A stretch of DNA of 64,000 nucleotides from Amycolatopsis sp. MtRt-6 (GTDB taxonomy: Bacteria > Actinomycetota > Actinomycetes > Mycobacteriales > Pseudonocardiaceae), in the NCBI RefSeq assembly GCF_017308975.1, contig NZ_JADWPD010000015.1:159486-223485 (forward strand). The letters run 5' to 3'. Positions 44,401 through 50,190 of this stretch are shown piece after piece. Positions within the stretch are counted from its first letter, which is position 1. Each line of letters begins with the position of its first letter. The position numbers and the translations under genes were made by a program. Below the pieces are notes generated by a model, which ran no database searches, was not told where the DNA came from, and was given only the letters and a program-made list of their open reading frames with translations.

Positions 44401-45786
44401 GTGCTGGACGTCGTGCAGTGCTGGCTGGCCGGCGGCGGCCTGGAGGGCGCGAAGCTGGCGATCGTGACCCGGGGCGCGGTGCCCGCCGGCGACGGCGTGG
44501 TGACCGACCCGGCGGCGTCCGCGGTGTGGGGCCTGGCCCGGGCCGCCCAGGCGGAGAACCCGGACCGGATCCTCCTGGTGGACACCGACGCCGAGGTGAC
44601 CCCCGCGCTGGGCGCGGTCCTGGACAGCGGCGAACCGCAACTCGCCGTGCGCGGCGGAACCCTGTCCACCCCGCGCCTCGCCCGGGTCGGTCCGCCGGCT
44701 GCGCCCGCGGTGTTCCCGGCCGGCGGGACGGTGCTGGTCACCGGCGGCACCGGGTCGCTCGGCGGCCTGGCCGCCCGGCACCTCGTCGAGCGGCACGGGG
44801 TGCGGCAGCTGCTGCTGGCGAGCCGTCGAGGGCTGGACGCCGAGGGGGCGAAGGACCTGGTCACCGACCTCACCGCGCTGGGCGCGGACGTCTCGGTGGT
44901 GGCCTGCGACGTCGCCGACCGCGCCCAGGTGGCGGCGCTGCTCGAAGAGCACCGGCCGACGGCCGTGGTGCACACCGCCGGTGTGCCGTCCGCCGGCGTG
45001 ATCGGCACGGTGACACCGGACCAGCTGGCCGAGGTGTTCGCGGCCAAGGTCACGGCCGCCGATCACCTGGACGAGCTCACCCGCGGCACGGACCTGGCCG
45101 CGTTCGTCGTCTACTCCTCGGTCTCGGCGGTGTTCATGGGCGCCGGCAGCGGTGGGTACGCGGCGGCGAACGCGTACCTGGACGGCCTGATGGCCGCCCG
45201 GCGCGCGGCGGGCCTGCCGGGCCAGTCGCTGGCGTGGGGCCTGTGGGACCAGAGCTCCGGCGGCATGGCGGCCGGTTCCGACGAGGCCGCCCGCGCCCGG
45301 ATGAACCGCCGGGGCGGGCTCGTGGCCATGCGGCCCGAAGAGGGCATGGAACTCTTCGACGCCGCCCTCGCCGCCGGGGACGCGCAGCTGGTGCCCGCCC
45401 GGCTCGACCTGCGCGAGGTGCGCAAGGGCGGCACCGACGTGCCGCACCTGCTGCGCGGCCTGGTCCGGACCGTGCGGCAGCAGGCCCGCACCGCGTCCAC
45501 AGTGGACAAGGGGCTGGCGGACCGGCTGGCGGGCCGCACGCCGGACCAGCGGATCGCGGTGCTGCTCGACGCGGTGCGCGCCCAGGTGGCCGGGGTGCTG
45601 GGCTTCGGCTCGGGTCACCAGATCGACGAGGACCAGGGGCTGTTCGAGATCGGCTTCGACTCCCTGACCGCCATCGAGCTCCGCAACCGCCTGCGCGCCA
45701 TGACCGAACGGAAGATCGCGCCCAGCGTCGTCTTCGACCACCCGACACCGAAACTGCTCGCCGCGCACCTGCACGAACTCGTCTGA
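35485..45786 (+). CDS. rifE: Rifamycin-type polyketide synthase RifE: modules 9 and 10
   Basis: The protein has 3433 residues. ATG 35485 gives MATDEKLLKYLKRVTAELHD, a docking coiled coil matching the RifD tail type; an upstream in-frame GTG at 35470 is less likely. Domains: KS9 (35575-36850), AT9 (37165-38110), DH9 (38250-39110), KR9 (39140-40320), ACP9 (40400-40640), KS10 (40690-41960), AT10 (42265-43200), DH10 (43355-44170), KR10 (44215-45470), ACP10 (45550-45783). The protein stops right after ACP10 with no thioesterase, as expected when RifF releases the chain as a macrolactam. In rifamycin these modules make the C16-C19 diene. rifF starts 9 bp downstream. Confidence 0.95.
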   Translation: MATDEKLLKYLKRVTAELHDLRKQGSRHADEPLAIVGMACRLPGGVSSPEEFWQLVVNGVDALSDFPDDRGWNLEGFFDPDPDHPGTSYASQGGFLDGAGQFDAGFFGISPREALMMDPQQRMLLEASWEAFEDAGVDPAALKGTDVGVFSGLFTQGYGTGAGTIPPELEGYAGTGSASSVASGRVSYTFGFEGPAVTIDTACSSSLVAIHLAAQALRLGECSMALAGGATVMPTPGTFVAYSRQRVMAVDGRSKAFSSTADGTGWAEGVGVVLLERLSVARERGHRVLAVLRGSAVNQDGASNGLTAPNGPSQQRVIRKALSGAGLSPSDVDIVEAHGTGTALGDPIEAQALLATYGKNRDPAKPLWLGSVKSNVGHTQAAAGVVGLIKMVKALEHGVMPPTLHVAEPTPEVDWSAGAVELLTAAREWPSEGRPRRAGVSAFGISGTNAHVIIEEAPPLQAEPDAVEPEPAGAVPLVVSAKNPSSLAAQAGRLASLLAGDDVSPARVARALVAKRATFGERAVVVAGSAEQAVAGLTALAEGASAPGVVTGSAGTPGKVVWVFPGQGSHRSGMGRQLYERYPVFAAAFDEACARLDEHLAGWVGHSVREVVLGTVAGSAELLDLTVFTQAGLFAVETALFRLAESWGVRPDVVAGHSIGELAAAHAAGVLSLPDAARVVAARGRLMQALPPGGVMVAVAAGEDEVAELLGAGVELAAVNGPAAVVLSGEHDAVLAAADRMRERGHKTKQLTVSHAFHSSQMEPMLAAFTAEIAGVTWREPEIPVISNVTGRLAGPGELTDPRYWAEHVRRPVRFADGVAAAAGHGGTLFVELGPGAALSSLVEETAGVPCVAALRDDRPEDQTLLASVAGLFVRGVPVDWDAVLPAAAGWVDLPTYAFDRRNYWLSGTGTATDATSLGQATAGHPMLGAVVRLPRFDGLVFTSRLSLRTHPWLADHAIGGAVLVAGTGLVELAVRAGDEAGCPVLEELVIEAPLVVPEQGGVRVQVAVGAPGETGVRTVDVYSLREDQEGDETWTRHATGTLTPAAPAPRPGYDFTAWPPPGAQRIEVGDFYADLADRGYAYGPVFQGLHAVWQRGSGDDTEVFAEVALPEDRHEEAGRFGIHPGLLDSGLHAGMLKVAATPEDELGPPALPFAWNGLVLHAAGASALRVRLAFGGPNTVSLEAADTTGGLVVTADSLVSRPVAVEHLDATPPVTRDALFRVVWTELPQAAAEVADVQVFEVPGGTDVLDVTSRVLEAVQAWLASTPGGDPRLVVVTRGAVPAGDGAVPDPAAAAVWGLVRSAQAENPDRFVLLDLDPGSDVPAVLGSVLATGEPQVAVRGSTFTAPRLARAEATGAAVRFDRDSTVLVSGAGSLGALVARHLVARHDVRRLVLASRRGRDAEGVADLVAELTGAGAAVSVVACDLADRDQVAALLETHRPTGIVHTAGVLDDGVIEALTPERLAKVFAPKVAAVRHLDELTRDGQVGTFAVFSSASGVFGSAGQGNYAAANAYLDAVVANRQAAGLPGTSLAWGMWQQDDGMTARLGRSDQARASRGGVLAITATEGMDLFDAAVGSGQALLVPLKLDLKSTRAARAEVPHLLRGLVRAGRQQARAAAAGTGGLVRDLAGRTPAEQESLLLDLVRGQVALVLGHAGPESVLEHTVFSDAGFDSLTAVELRNRLRETTGLKLPATLVFDYPTPVALARHLRDELGDTLTASAADRAAPVVAAAANEPIAIVGMACRLPGGVADPEDLWRLLVDGREGLSPFPEDRGWDLENLFDADPDRSGTTYTSQGGFLEGAGLFDAAFFGISPREAVAMDPQQRLLLETSWEALESAGLDPHALQGTDVGVFAGVSNQGYGMGADASEMEGYASTAGASSVVSGRVSYVFGFEGPAVTIDTACSSSLVAMHLAGQSLRQGECSMALAGGVTVMGTPGTFVEFSRQRGLAGDGRCKAYADGADGTGWAEGVGVVVLERLSVARERGHRVLAVLRGSAVNQDGASNGLTAPNGPSQQRVIRRALVSAGLAPSDVDVVEGHGTGTALGDPIEAQALLATYGKDRDPEQPLWLGSLKSNFGHTQSAAGVASVIKMVQALRHGLLPRTLHVDRPTTQVDWSAGAVELLTEAREWPSNGRPRRAGVSSFGISGTNAHLIIEEAPLEPRPPAEEPSGGVVPVVLSARSAGSLAGQAARLAEFVGEPLDTVAGALVNGRAVFGERAVVVAASAGEARDSLAALARGEDAPGLVTGRVPASGRPGKVVWVFPGQGTQWAGMGRELLESSPVFAERINECAAALEPWIDWSLLDVLRGEGDLDRVDVLQPASFAMMVGLAAVWSSAGVVPDAVLGHSQGEIAAACVSGALSLEDAAKVVALRSQAIAAKLSGRGGMASVALSEDEAVMRLVPWAGWVEVAAVNGPSSVVVAGDADALDEALDCLARQGVRVRRVAVDYASHTWHVEDVRETLAGTLAGIEARAPLVPFRSTVTGEWVTEAGVLDGGYWYRNLRHQVGFGPAVTELLGQGHGVFVEVSAHPVLVQPITELIDDTGAVVAGTVRRADGGPRRLLTSMAELFVRGVAVDWSGIVPAPAGPVDLPAYAFDHRHYWLSPAEPAADAVSLGLAGAGHPLLGAVVPLPQTGGLVCTSRLSLRTHPWLADHLVRDVVIVPGTGLVELAVRAGDEAGCPVLDELVIEAPLVVPRRGGVRVQVAVSGPGEDGSRTVDVHSLREDADTWTRHATGVLVPAGRRTAAFDFTAWPPPGAQPVDITGAYDVLADVGYGYGPVFRAVQAVWRRGDETFAEIALPAEHRAEAARFGIHPALLDAALHSTMVAAAGDAGSYGDEVRLPFAWNGLRLHAAGAAALRVRVAKAAGEDLSLEAVDETGGLVVTLDALIGRPVTDDQLATAEGSGSLFRVGWTPLSRVDSARPVPSWVPVATAEDVATLADDVLSGVTAAPEVAVMEAGGDPALDLTVRVLDVVQCWLAGGGLEGAKLAIVTRGAVPAGDGVVTDPAASAVWGLARAAQAENPDRILLVDTDAEVTPALGAVLDSGEPQLAVRGGTLSTPRLARVGPPAAPAVFPAGGTVLVTGGTGSLGGLAARHLVERHGVRQLLLASRRGLDAEGAKDLVTDLTALGADVSVVACDVADRAQVAALLEEHRPTAVVHTAGVPSAGVIGTVTPDQLAEVFAAKVTAADHLDELTRGTDLAAFVVYSSVSAVFMGAGSGGYAAANAYLDGLMAARRAAGLPGQSLAWGLWDQSSGGMAAGSDEAARARMNRRGGLVAMRPEEGMELFDAALAAGDAQLVPARLDLREVRKGGTDVPHLLRGLVRTVRQQARTASTVDKGLADRLAGRTPDQRIAVLLDAVRAQVAGVLGFGSGHQIDEDQGLFEIGFDSLTAIELRNRLRAMTERKIAPSVVFDHPTPKLLAAHLHELV
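35575..40630 (+). other. PKS module 9: KS-AT(malonyl)-DH-KR-ACP
   Basis: AT9 has GHSIGE and HAFH, the malonyl signature, as in rifamycin module 9. DH9 keeps the His (38353-38355) but has Ala (38380-38382) where HxxxGxxxxP has Pro, and LLDSGLH in the second motif. Chemistry predicts it dehydrates. KR9 has SGAGSLG, LDD and NYAAANA. Confidence 0.88.
40690..45783 (+). other. PKS module 10: KS-AT(methylmalonyl)-DH-KR-ACP
   Basis: AT10 has GHSQGE and YASH. DH10 has HLVRDVVIVP, with Asp (43465-43467) in place of the motif Gly, and an intact LLDAALH. KR10 has TGGTGSLG and GYAAANA but lacks the LDD triplet (PSA instead). ACP10 (GFDSL near 45655) is the last carrier before release by RifF. It corresponds to rifamycin C15-C16 with the C30 methyl. 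Confidence 0.88.
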
Positions 45787-45795
45787 AAGAAGGTG

Positions 45796-46578
45796 GTGAA
45801 ACTGTTCGACGCAAGTACCTACCTCCGGCGGATCGGCTGCGCCGGAGCCACCGGCGCGAACCTGGAAACGCTGCGCAGGCTGCAGAAGAGCCACCTGATG
45901 GCGATCCCGTACAGCAGCGTCGCCTACGGCCTGCGTGACGCGGTCGACGTCGTCGACATCGACGAGGACGCCGTCTTCGAAACCAGCGTCGTCGAGGGCA
46001 AGGGCGGCGCCTGCTACCACCTGAACCGGCTGTTCCACCGGCTCCTGACCGAACTCGGCTTCGACGTTTCGCCGCTCGCCGGCAGCACCACCGAAGGCCG
46101 CGAGACCTTCGGGACCGACGTCGAGCACATGTTCAACCTGGTCACCCTGGACGGCCGCGAATGGCTCGTCGACGTCGGCTACCCCGGCCCGACCTACCTC
46201 GAGCCGCTGCCGGTCGCCGGGGGTGTGCACACCCAGTACGGGAGCCAGTTCCGGCTGGTGGAACGGGAATCCGGGTACGCGCTGCAACGCCGGGGCGCGG
46301 TCACCCGCTGGAGCGTCGTCTACACGTTCACGACGCAGCCCCGCCAGTGGAGCGACTGGAAGGAGCTGGAGGACAACTTCCGGGCCCTCGTGGGCGACAC
46401 CGCCCGCACGGACCTGCAGGAGGTCCTGTGCGGCCGGGCGTTCGGGAACGGCCAGGTGTTCCTGCGGCAGCGCCGGTACCTGACGGTCCGGGACGGCCGC
46501 GAGCAGGTGCGCACGATCACCGACGACGACGAGCACCGCGCGCTGATCGACCGCGTGCTGTCCGGCGAGCTCGGCTGA
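45796..46578 (+). CDS. rifF: Amide synthase RifF (arylamine N-acetyltransferase fold), macrolactam release
   Basis: The protein has 260 residues and releases the finished polyketide from ACP10 by forming the amide between its end and the aromatic amine of AHBA. The catalytic triad is visible: Cys in GGACYH (46012-46014), His in VEHMFN (46126-46128), Asp in LVDVGYPG (46171-46173). Two GTGs stand in tandem at 45793 and 45796. The second gives Cys73, His111 and Asp126, the numbering I recall for RifF, and the same length; the first would add one residue. A GAAGG ribosome site overlaps the starts, only 10 bp from the rifE stop, so translation is probably coupled. Function is well supported by family and position. 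Confidence 0.95.
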   Translation: MKLFDASTYLRRIGCAGATGANLETLRRLQKSHLMAIPYSSVAYGLRDAVDVVDIDEDAVFETSVVEGKGGACYHLNRLFHRLLTELGFDVSPLAGSTTEGRETFGTDVEHMFNLVTLDGREWLVDVGYPGPTYLEPLPVAGGVHTQYGSQFRLVERESGYALQRRGAVTRWSVVYTFTTQPRQWSDWKELEDNFRALVGDTARTDLQEVLCGRAFGNGQVFLRQRRYLTVRDGREQVRTITDDDEHRALIDRVLSGELG

Positions 46579-46595
46579 ACCGGGAAGGGAAGACG

Positions 46596-46784
46596 ATGCG
46601 GAAAAGGGACGGCCTGCTGGCCCGGTTCGCCGGCCTGTGCAGGTCCGCGTACGCGCACCACTACATCCCGTACCTCAATTTCTTCTACGGCGGCGAGTAC
46701 CTCCACCACGGCAGCGAGCCGGTCACCCGGATCGCCGACCTGCCGTACCGGACGCTGCCGGAGCCGCGGGAGAAGGCACCGTGA
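46596..46784 (+). CDS. Small protein of unknown function between rifF and rifG (62 residues)
   Basis: ATG 46596 follows a GGGAAGGGAAG site, and the stop overlaps the rifG start in GTGA. Overlap on one side and an 18-bp gap to rifF on the other suggest it is translated. The N-terminus is basic (MRKRDGLLARFAGL). The middle is rich in His and aromatic residues (YAHHYIPYLNFFYGGEYLHH). The end is polar with no membrane segment. I do not recognise it and recall no such gene in the classical rif cluster. It could be a small accessory protein for AHBA synthesis, a pathway chaperone, or the trimmed end of a lost gene. Confidence 0.6.
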   Translation: MRKRDGLLARFAGLCRSAYAHHYIPYLNFFYGGEYLHHGSEPVTRIADLPYRTLPEPREKAP

Positions 46785-47836
46785 GCACCACGATTCCGGT
46801 ACGCCTGAACGAGCGTTCCTACGACGTGCTCGTCGGCTCCGGGATGCGGAACTCGCTGCCCGAAGTCGTCCGGCGGCTCGGCGCCCGGCGGGCCGCGGTC
46901 GTCTCGGCGCGCCCGGCGGACTGGGTGCCGGACACCGGCGTCGAGACGCTCCTGCTGCCGGCCCGCGACGGCGAACCGGACAAGCGGTTGTCCACAGTGG
47001 AGGAACTGTGTGGCGAGTTCGCGCGGTTCGGGCTGACCCGGTCCGACGTCGTCGTCTCCTGCGGCGGCGGCACGACCACGGACGTCGCCGGGCTGGCGGC
47101 CGCGCTCTACCACCGCGGGGTCGCCGTGGTCCACCTGCCCACGACGCTGCTCGCGCAGGTCGACGCCAGCGTCGGCGGGAAGACCGCGGTGAACCTGCCG
47201 GCGGGCAAGAACCTGGTCGGCGCGTACTGGCAGCCCAGCGCGGTCCTGTGCGACACCGACTACCTGACGACCCTGCCGCGGCGGGAGGTGCTGAACGGCC
47301 TCGGCGAGATCGCCCGGTGCCACTTCATCGGCGCGCCGGACCTGCGCGGGCGGTCGCTGCCCGAGCAGATCGCCGCGAGCGTCACCCTCAAGGCGCGCAT
47401 CGTGGCGCAGGACGAGCGGGACACCGGGCTGCGGCACCTGCTCAACTACGGCCACACGCTGGGCCACGCGCTGGAGATCGCGACGGACTTCGCCCTGCGG
47501 CACGGCGAGGCCGTGGCCATCGGCACGGTCTTCGCGGGCCGGCTGGCGGGCGCGCTGGGTCGCATCGATCAGTCCCGGGTGGACGAACACCTCGCCGTCG
47601 TCCGCCACTACGGCCTGCCTGCGGCGTTGCCCGACGACGTCGACGCGGCGGTCCTGCTCCGGCAGATGCACCGGGACAAGAAGGCGATCACCGGGCTCGC
47701 CTTCGTCCTGGACGGCCCCCGCGGCGCGGAGCTGGTGAGCGACGTGCCGGCGGAGCTCGTGGCGCGCGTCCTCGGCGAGATGCCCCGCGACCGCCTGGCG
47801 GACCTGGTCGCGGCAACCGAGACGGCACCGGCATGA
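46781..47836 (+). CDS. rifG: Aminodehydroquinate synthase RifG
   Basis: The protein has 351 residues, the same as RifG, and belongs to the dehydroquinate synthase (AroB) family. It cyclises aminoDAHP to aminodehydroquinate in the aminoshikimate pathway to AHBA. GTG 46781 overlaps the preceding stop by four bases. AroB-type motifs are present: CGGGTTTDVAGLAAA for nucleotide binding, PTTLLAQVDASVGGKTAVN, and metal-site segments GEIARCHFIGA and NYGHTLGHALE. The last bases overlap rifH (ATGA). A housekeeping AroB is the alternative reading, but the operon position settles the role. Confidence 0.94.
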   Translation: MSTTIPVRLNERSYDVLVGSGMRNSLPEVVRRLGARRAAVVSARPADWVPDTGVETLLLPARDGEPDKRLSTVEELCGEFARFGLTRSDVVVSCGGGTTTDVAGLAAALYHRGVAVVHLPTTLLAQVDASVGGKTAVNLPAGKNLVGAYWQPSAVLCDTDYLTTLPRREVLNGLGEIARCHFIGAPDLRGRSLPEQIAASVTLKARIVAQDERDTGLRHLLNYGHTLGHALEIATDFALRHGEAVAIGTVFAGRLAGALGRIDQSRVDEHLAVVRHYGLPAALPDDVDAAVLLRQMHRDKKAITGLAFVLDGPRGAELVSDVPAELVARVLGEMPRDRLADLVAATETAPA

Positions 47837-49089
47837 GGCGGCTCCTGCACGGACCCGCCGAGCCGGGCGGCCCCATCCACCGCCGAGCGGTGGACCGGGC
47901 GCTGGGCCGCAGGCTGGACGAGGCACTGGCCCGGCCCGCCGCGCAGCAGCCGGACTGGCCGGACCCCGCGCGGGCGGCCCGGGTGGCCGGCCGGCTGCAC
48001 GACGCCGAGCCGGTCGTCGCGCCGGCGGAGACGGCCCGCCTGGCGGCGCGGCTCGCGGCCGTCGCCCGCGGCGAGGCGTTCCTGCTGCAGGGCGGCGACT
48101 GCGCGGAGACGTTCGCCGGCAACACCGAGGCCCACGTGCGGGCCAACCTGCGGCTGCTGGCGGAGATGGCGGACGTGCTCGCGGCGGCGGCCGGCCTGCC
48201 GGTGGTCAAGCTCGCCCGGATGGCCGGGCAGTACGCCAAGCCGCGGTCCAGCCCCGTCGACGCGCTGGGGCTGCCCGTCTACCGCGGCGACATCGTCAAC
48301 GCCCCGGAACCCACCGCCGAGGCCCGGACCCCGGACCCGCGCCGGATGCTGCGGGCCCACGCCCACGCGATCGAGGCGATGGACCTGGTCCGCAAGTTCT
48401 GCGCGGACGACGTCCACGTCAGCCACGAAATGCTCCTGCTCGACTACGAACGAGCCGTGCTGTGGGCGGACCCGACCGGCCCGGAACCGCGGTTGTCCAG
48501 CGGGCTGGCGCACTTCCTGTGGATCGGCGAGCGCACCCGCCAGCTCGACGGGGCCCACATCGCCTTCGCGGAACTGCTGTCCAACCCGATCGGCCTCAAG
48601 CTCGGGCCGGGCGTGACACCCGAACAGGCCGTCGAGTACGTGGAACGCCTCGACCCGCACCGCACGCCGGGCCGGCTGACGCTGGTCAGCCGGATGGGCC
48701 ACGACCTGGTCCGCGACGTGCTCCCGCCGATCGTGGAGAAGGTCGCCGCCTCCGGGCACGAGGTGATCTGGCAGTGCGACCCGATGCACGGCAACACCCG
48801 CCGGTCGGGCAACGGGTTCAAGACCCGCCACTTCGACCACGTGCTCGACGAGCTCGCCGGCTTCTTCGAAGTGCACCGCGGCCTCGGTACCCACCCCGGC
48901 GGCATCCACGTCGAGGTGACCGGCGAGGACGTGACGGAATGCCTCGGCGGTTCCCCCGGCGTCGCCGAGGCCGACCTGCCCGCCCGCTACCTGACCGCGT
49001 GCGACCCGCGGCTCAACGCGAGCCAGGCGGTGCAGCTGGCCCACCTGGTCGCGCGGTTGTGGTGCGGCAAGGAGGTGGAGGTCCGGTGA
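47833..49089 (+). CDS. rifH: AminoDAHP synthase RifH (type II DAHP synthase family)
   Basis: The protein has 418 residues and belongs to the class II (plant-type) DAHP synthase family. In AHBA synthesis it condenses imino-erythrose-4-phosphate with phosphoenolpyruvate. ATG 47833 overlaps the rifG stop. Motifs include FLLQGGDCAETF, ARMAGQYAKPRSSP, RKFCADDVHVSHEMLLLDYE, GERTRQLDGAH and WQCDPMHGNT, covering the metal and PEP sites of the family. It is shorter than primary-metabolism class II enzymes at the N-terminus, as pathway-dedicated forms tend to be. Its stop overlaps rifI. Confidence 0.94.
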   Translation: MRRLLHGPAEPGGPIHRRAVDRALGRRLDEALARPAAQQPDWPDPARAARVAGRLHDAEPVVAPAETARLAARLAAVARGEAFLLQGGDCAETFAGNTEAHVRANLRLLAEMADVLAAAAGLPVVKLARMAGQYAKPRSSPVDALGLPVYRGDIVNAPEPTAEARTPDPRRMLRAHAHAIEAMDLVRKFCADDVHVSHEMLLLDYERAVLWADPTGPEPRLSSGLAHFLWIGERTRQLDGAHIAFAELLSNPIGLKLGPGVTPEQAVEYVERLDPHRTPGRLTLVSRMGHDLVRDVLPPIVEKVAASGHEVIWQCDPMHGNTRRSGNGFKTRHFDHVLDELAGFFEVHRGLGTHPGGIHVEVTGEDVTECLGGSPGVAEADLPARYLTACDPRLNASQAVQLAHLVARLWCGKEVEVR

Positions 49090-49874
49090 TCAGCGGGACC
49101 ACCCGGCTCTACGTCGTCCTGGGCGATCCCGTCACGCAGGTCCGGTCGCCCGGGTTGCTGAACCCGCTGTTCGCGCGGCTGGGCGTCGACGCGGTGCTCG
49201 TTCCGGTGCACGCGAAACCCGGGGACCTCGCGCGGGTCGTCGGCGGCCTGCGGGACATCGGCAACCTCGACGGCATCTTCGTCACGGTGCCGCACAAGAC
49301 GGCCGCCGCCGGGCTCGCCGACCGCCGCGGCCCGATGGTGGAGATCACCGGCAGCGCCAACGCGCTCCGGCGGGAAGCGGACGGCGGCTGGTACGCGGAG
49401 AACTTCGACGGCCTCGGTTTCGTGGCCGGCCTCGCGGGGGCGGGCCACGACGTCAAGGGCGAACGGGTGTCGCTCGTCGGCGCGGGCGGCGCGGGCAGCG
49501 CGATCGCGGCCGCCCTCCTGGACGCCGGGGCGGACCGGCTTTCGGTGTGCGACCCGGACACCGCGAAGCTGCACGCCCTCCGTGACCGCCTGGACGCGCA
49601 CTGGCCGGGCCGGACCGCCACCTCGGCCGAACCGGACACCGACGGTGCCGCCCTCGTCGTGAACGCCACCCCGCTCGGGCTGGCCCCGGGCGATCCGCTG
49701 CCGTTCCGGCCGCGGCTGCTGCCACCGGGCTGCGTGGTGGCCGACATCATCATGAAGCCCCGGGAAACGCGGCTGCTGCGCGAAGCGGCGGAACTCGGGC
49801 ATCCCGTCCATTACGGAATGCACATGCTCGACGGTCAGCTGGACTCCTACCGGGCCTTTTTCGGGTGGCCGTGA
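49086..49874 (+). CDS. rifI: Shikimate/quinate dehydrogenase-like RifI
   Basis: The protein has 262 residues of the AroE family. It resembles RifI, an aminoquinate/shikimate dehydrogenase homologue of the AHBA block that is usually regarded as not essential for AHBA. GTG 49086 overlaps the rifH stop. Seen: VRSPGLLNPLF at the substrate side, VTVPHKTAAAG with the catalytic Lys, ENFDGLGF (family NTDGxGF with Thr replaced by Phe), GAGGAGSAIAAALLDAG for NADP(H), and the family tail MLDGQLDSYRAFFGWP. The last 12 codons reappear in diverged form at 50124-50159. Confidence 0.93.
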   Translation: MISGTTRLYVVLGDPVTQVRSPGLLNPLFARLGVDAVLVPVHAKPGDLARVVGGLRDIGNLDGIFVTVPHKTAAAGLADRRGPMVEITGSANALRREADGGWYAENFDGLGFVAGLAGAGHDVKGERVSLVGAGGAGSAIAAALLDAGADRLSVCDPDTAKLHALRDRLDAHWPGRTATSAEPDTDGAALVVNATPLGLAPGDPLPFRPRLLPPGCVVADIIMKPRETRLLREAAELGHPVHYGMHMLDGQLDSYRAFFGWP

Positions 49875-49892
49875 ACGGCCGGACTACTACCA

Positions 49893-49914
49893 GGCCGGGG
49901 GATGCGGCCCGGCC
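49893..49914 (+). terminator. GC-rich hairpin after rifI (weak terminator or attenuator candidate)
   Basis: GGCCGGG (49893-49899) pairs with CCCGGCC (49908-49914) around an 8-base loop, 18 bp after the rifI stop. No T-run follows and the AHBA genes continue in the same direction, so it may only modulate read-through or be chance in GC-rich DNA. Confidence 0.3.
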
Positions 49915-49958
49915 GGGCGCCGCCATATTTTGGGAACCGGGCGAAGATTCGGAGAAAT

Positions 49959-50159
49959 ATGGATGCGCGACAGCCCGCAGAACTCCCGCAGCCGGTCGAG
50001 TATGACGAAGCCGCGTGGGATGAACTGGTGAAACACCTGGAAAGCGAGCGCGGCGACAGCCATGTCGCCGAGCGGACGCCCGCGGCCGGTACGAATGCGG
50101 TGGACCTCGTTCTGCAATGCCTGATGGACTCGTACCGCGCTTTGTTCGGCCTTTGGTGA
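49959..50159 (+). pseudogene. Fossil of a tandem duplication: rifK 5' end fused to rifI 3' end (66 codons)
   Basis: ATG 49959 follows a GGAGA site. The first 28 residues (MDARQPAELPQ... to KHLE) match the start of RifK (MNARQAPVFPQ... to RALE) at 13 positions. A later stretch, GTNAVDLVLQC, matches RifK GTHALELALQC. The final residues, MDSYRALFGLW, match the RifI end LDSYRAFFGWP. The DNA before the ATG also resembles that before rifK. This is what a tandem duplication running from inside rifI to inside rifK leaves behind, followed by loss of about 15 internal codons. It is too short for an aminotransferase. It keeps a start, site and frame, so a small peptide could still be made. Confidence 0.82.
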
Positions 50160-50190
50160 AGAGGTTCGACCCATGGAGAATCGGAGAGAC

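Noticed and set aside
45550..45786. A thioesterase at the end of rifE
   Set aside because: The protein ends directly after ACP10; release is by RifF, so a macrolactone-type product is excluded.
49902..49958. Upstream start for the small frame at 49902
   Set aside because: This part overlaps the hairpin and has no similarity to rifK; similarity begins at the ATG 49959.
50173..50190. Upstream ATG of rifK at 50173
   Set aside because: The ATG at 50191 has a better site, matches the RifK N-terminus and gives the known Lys188 numbering.
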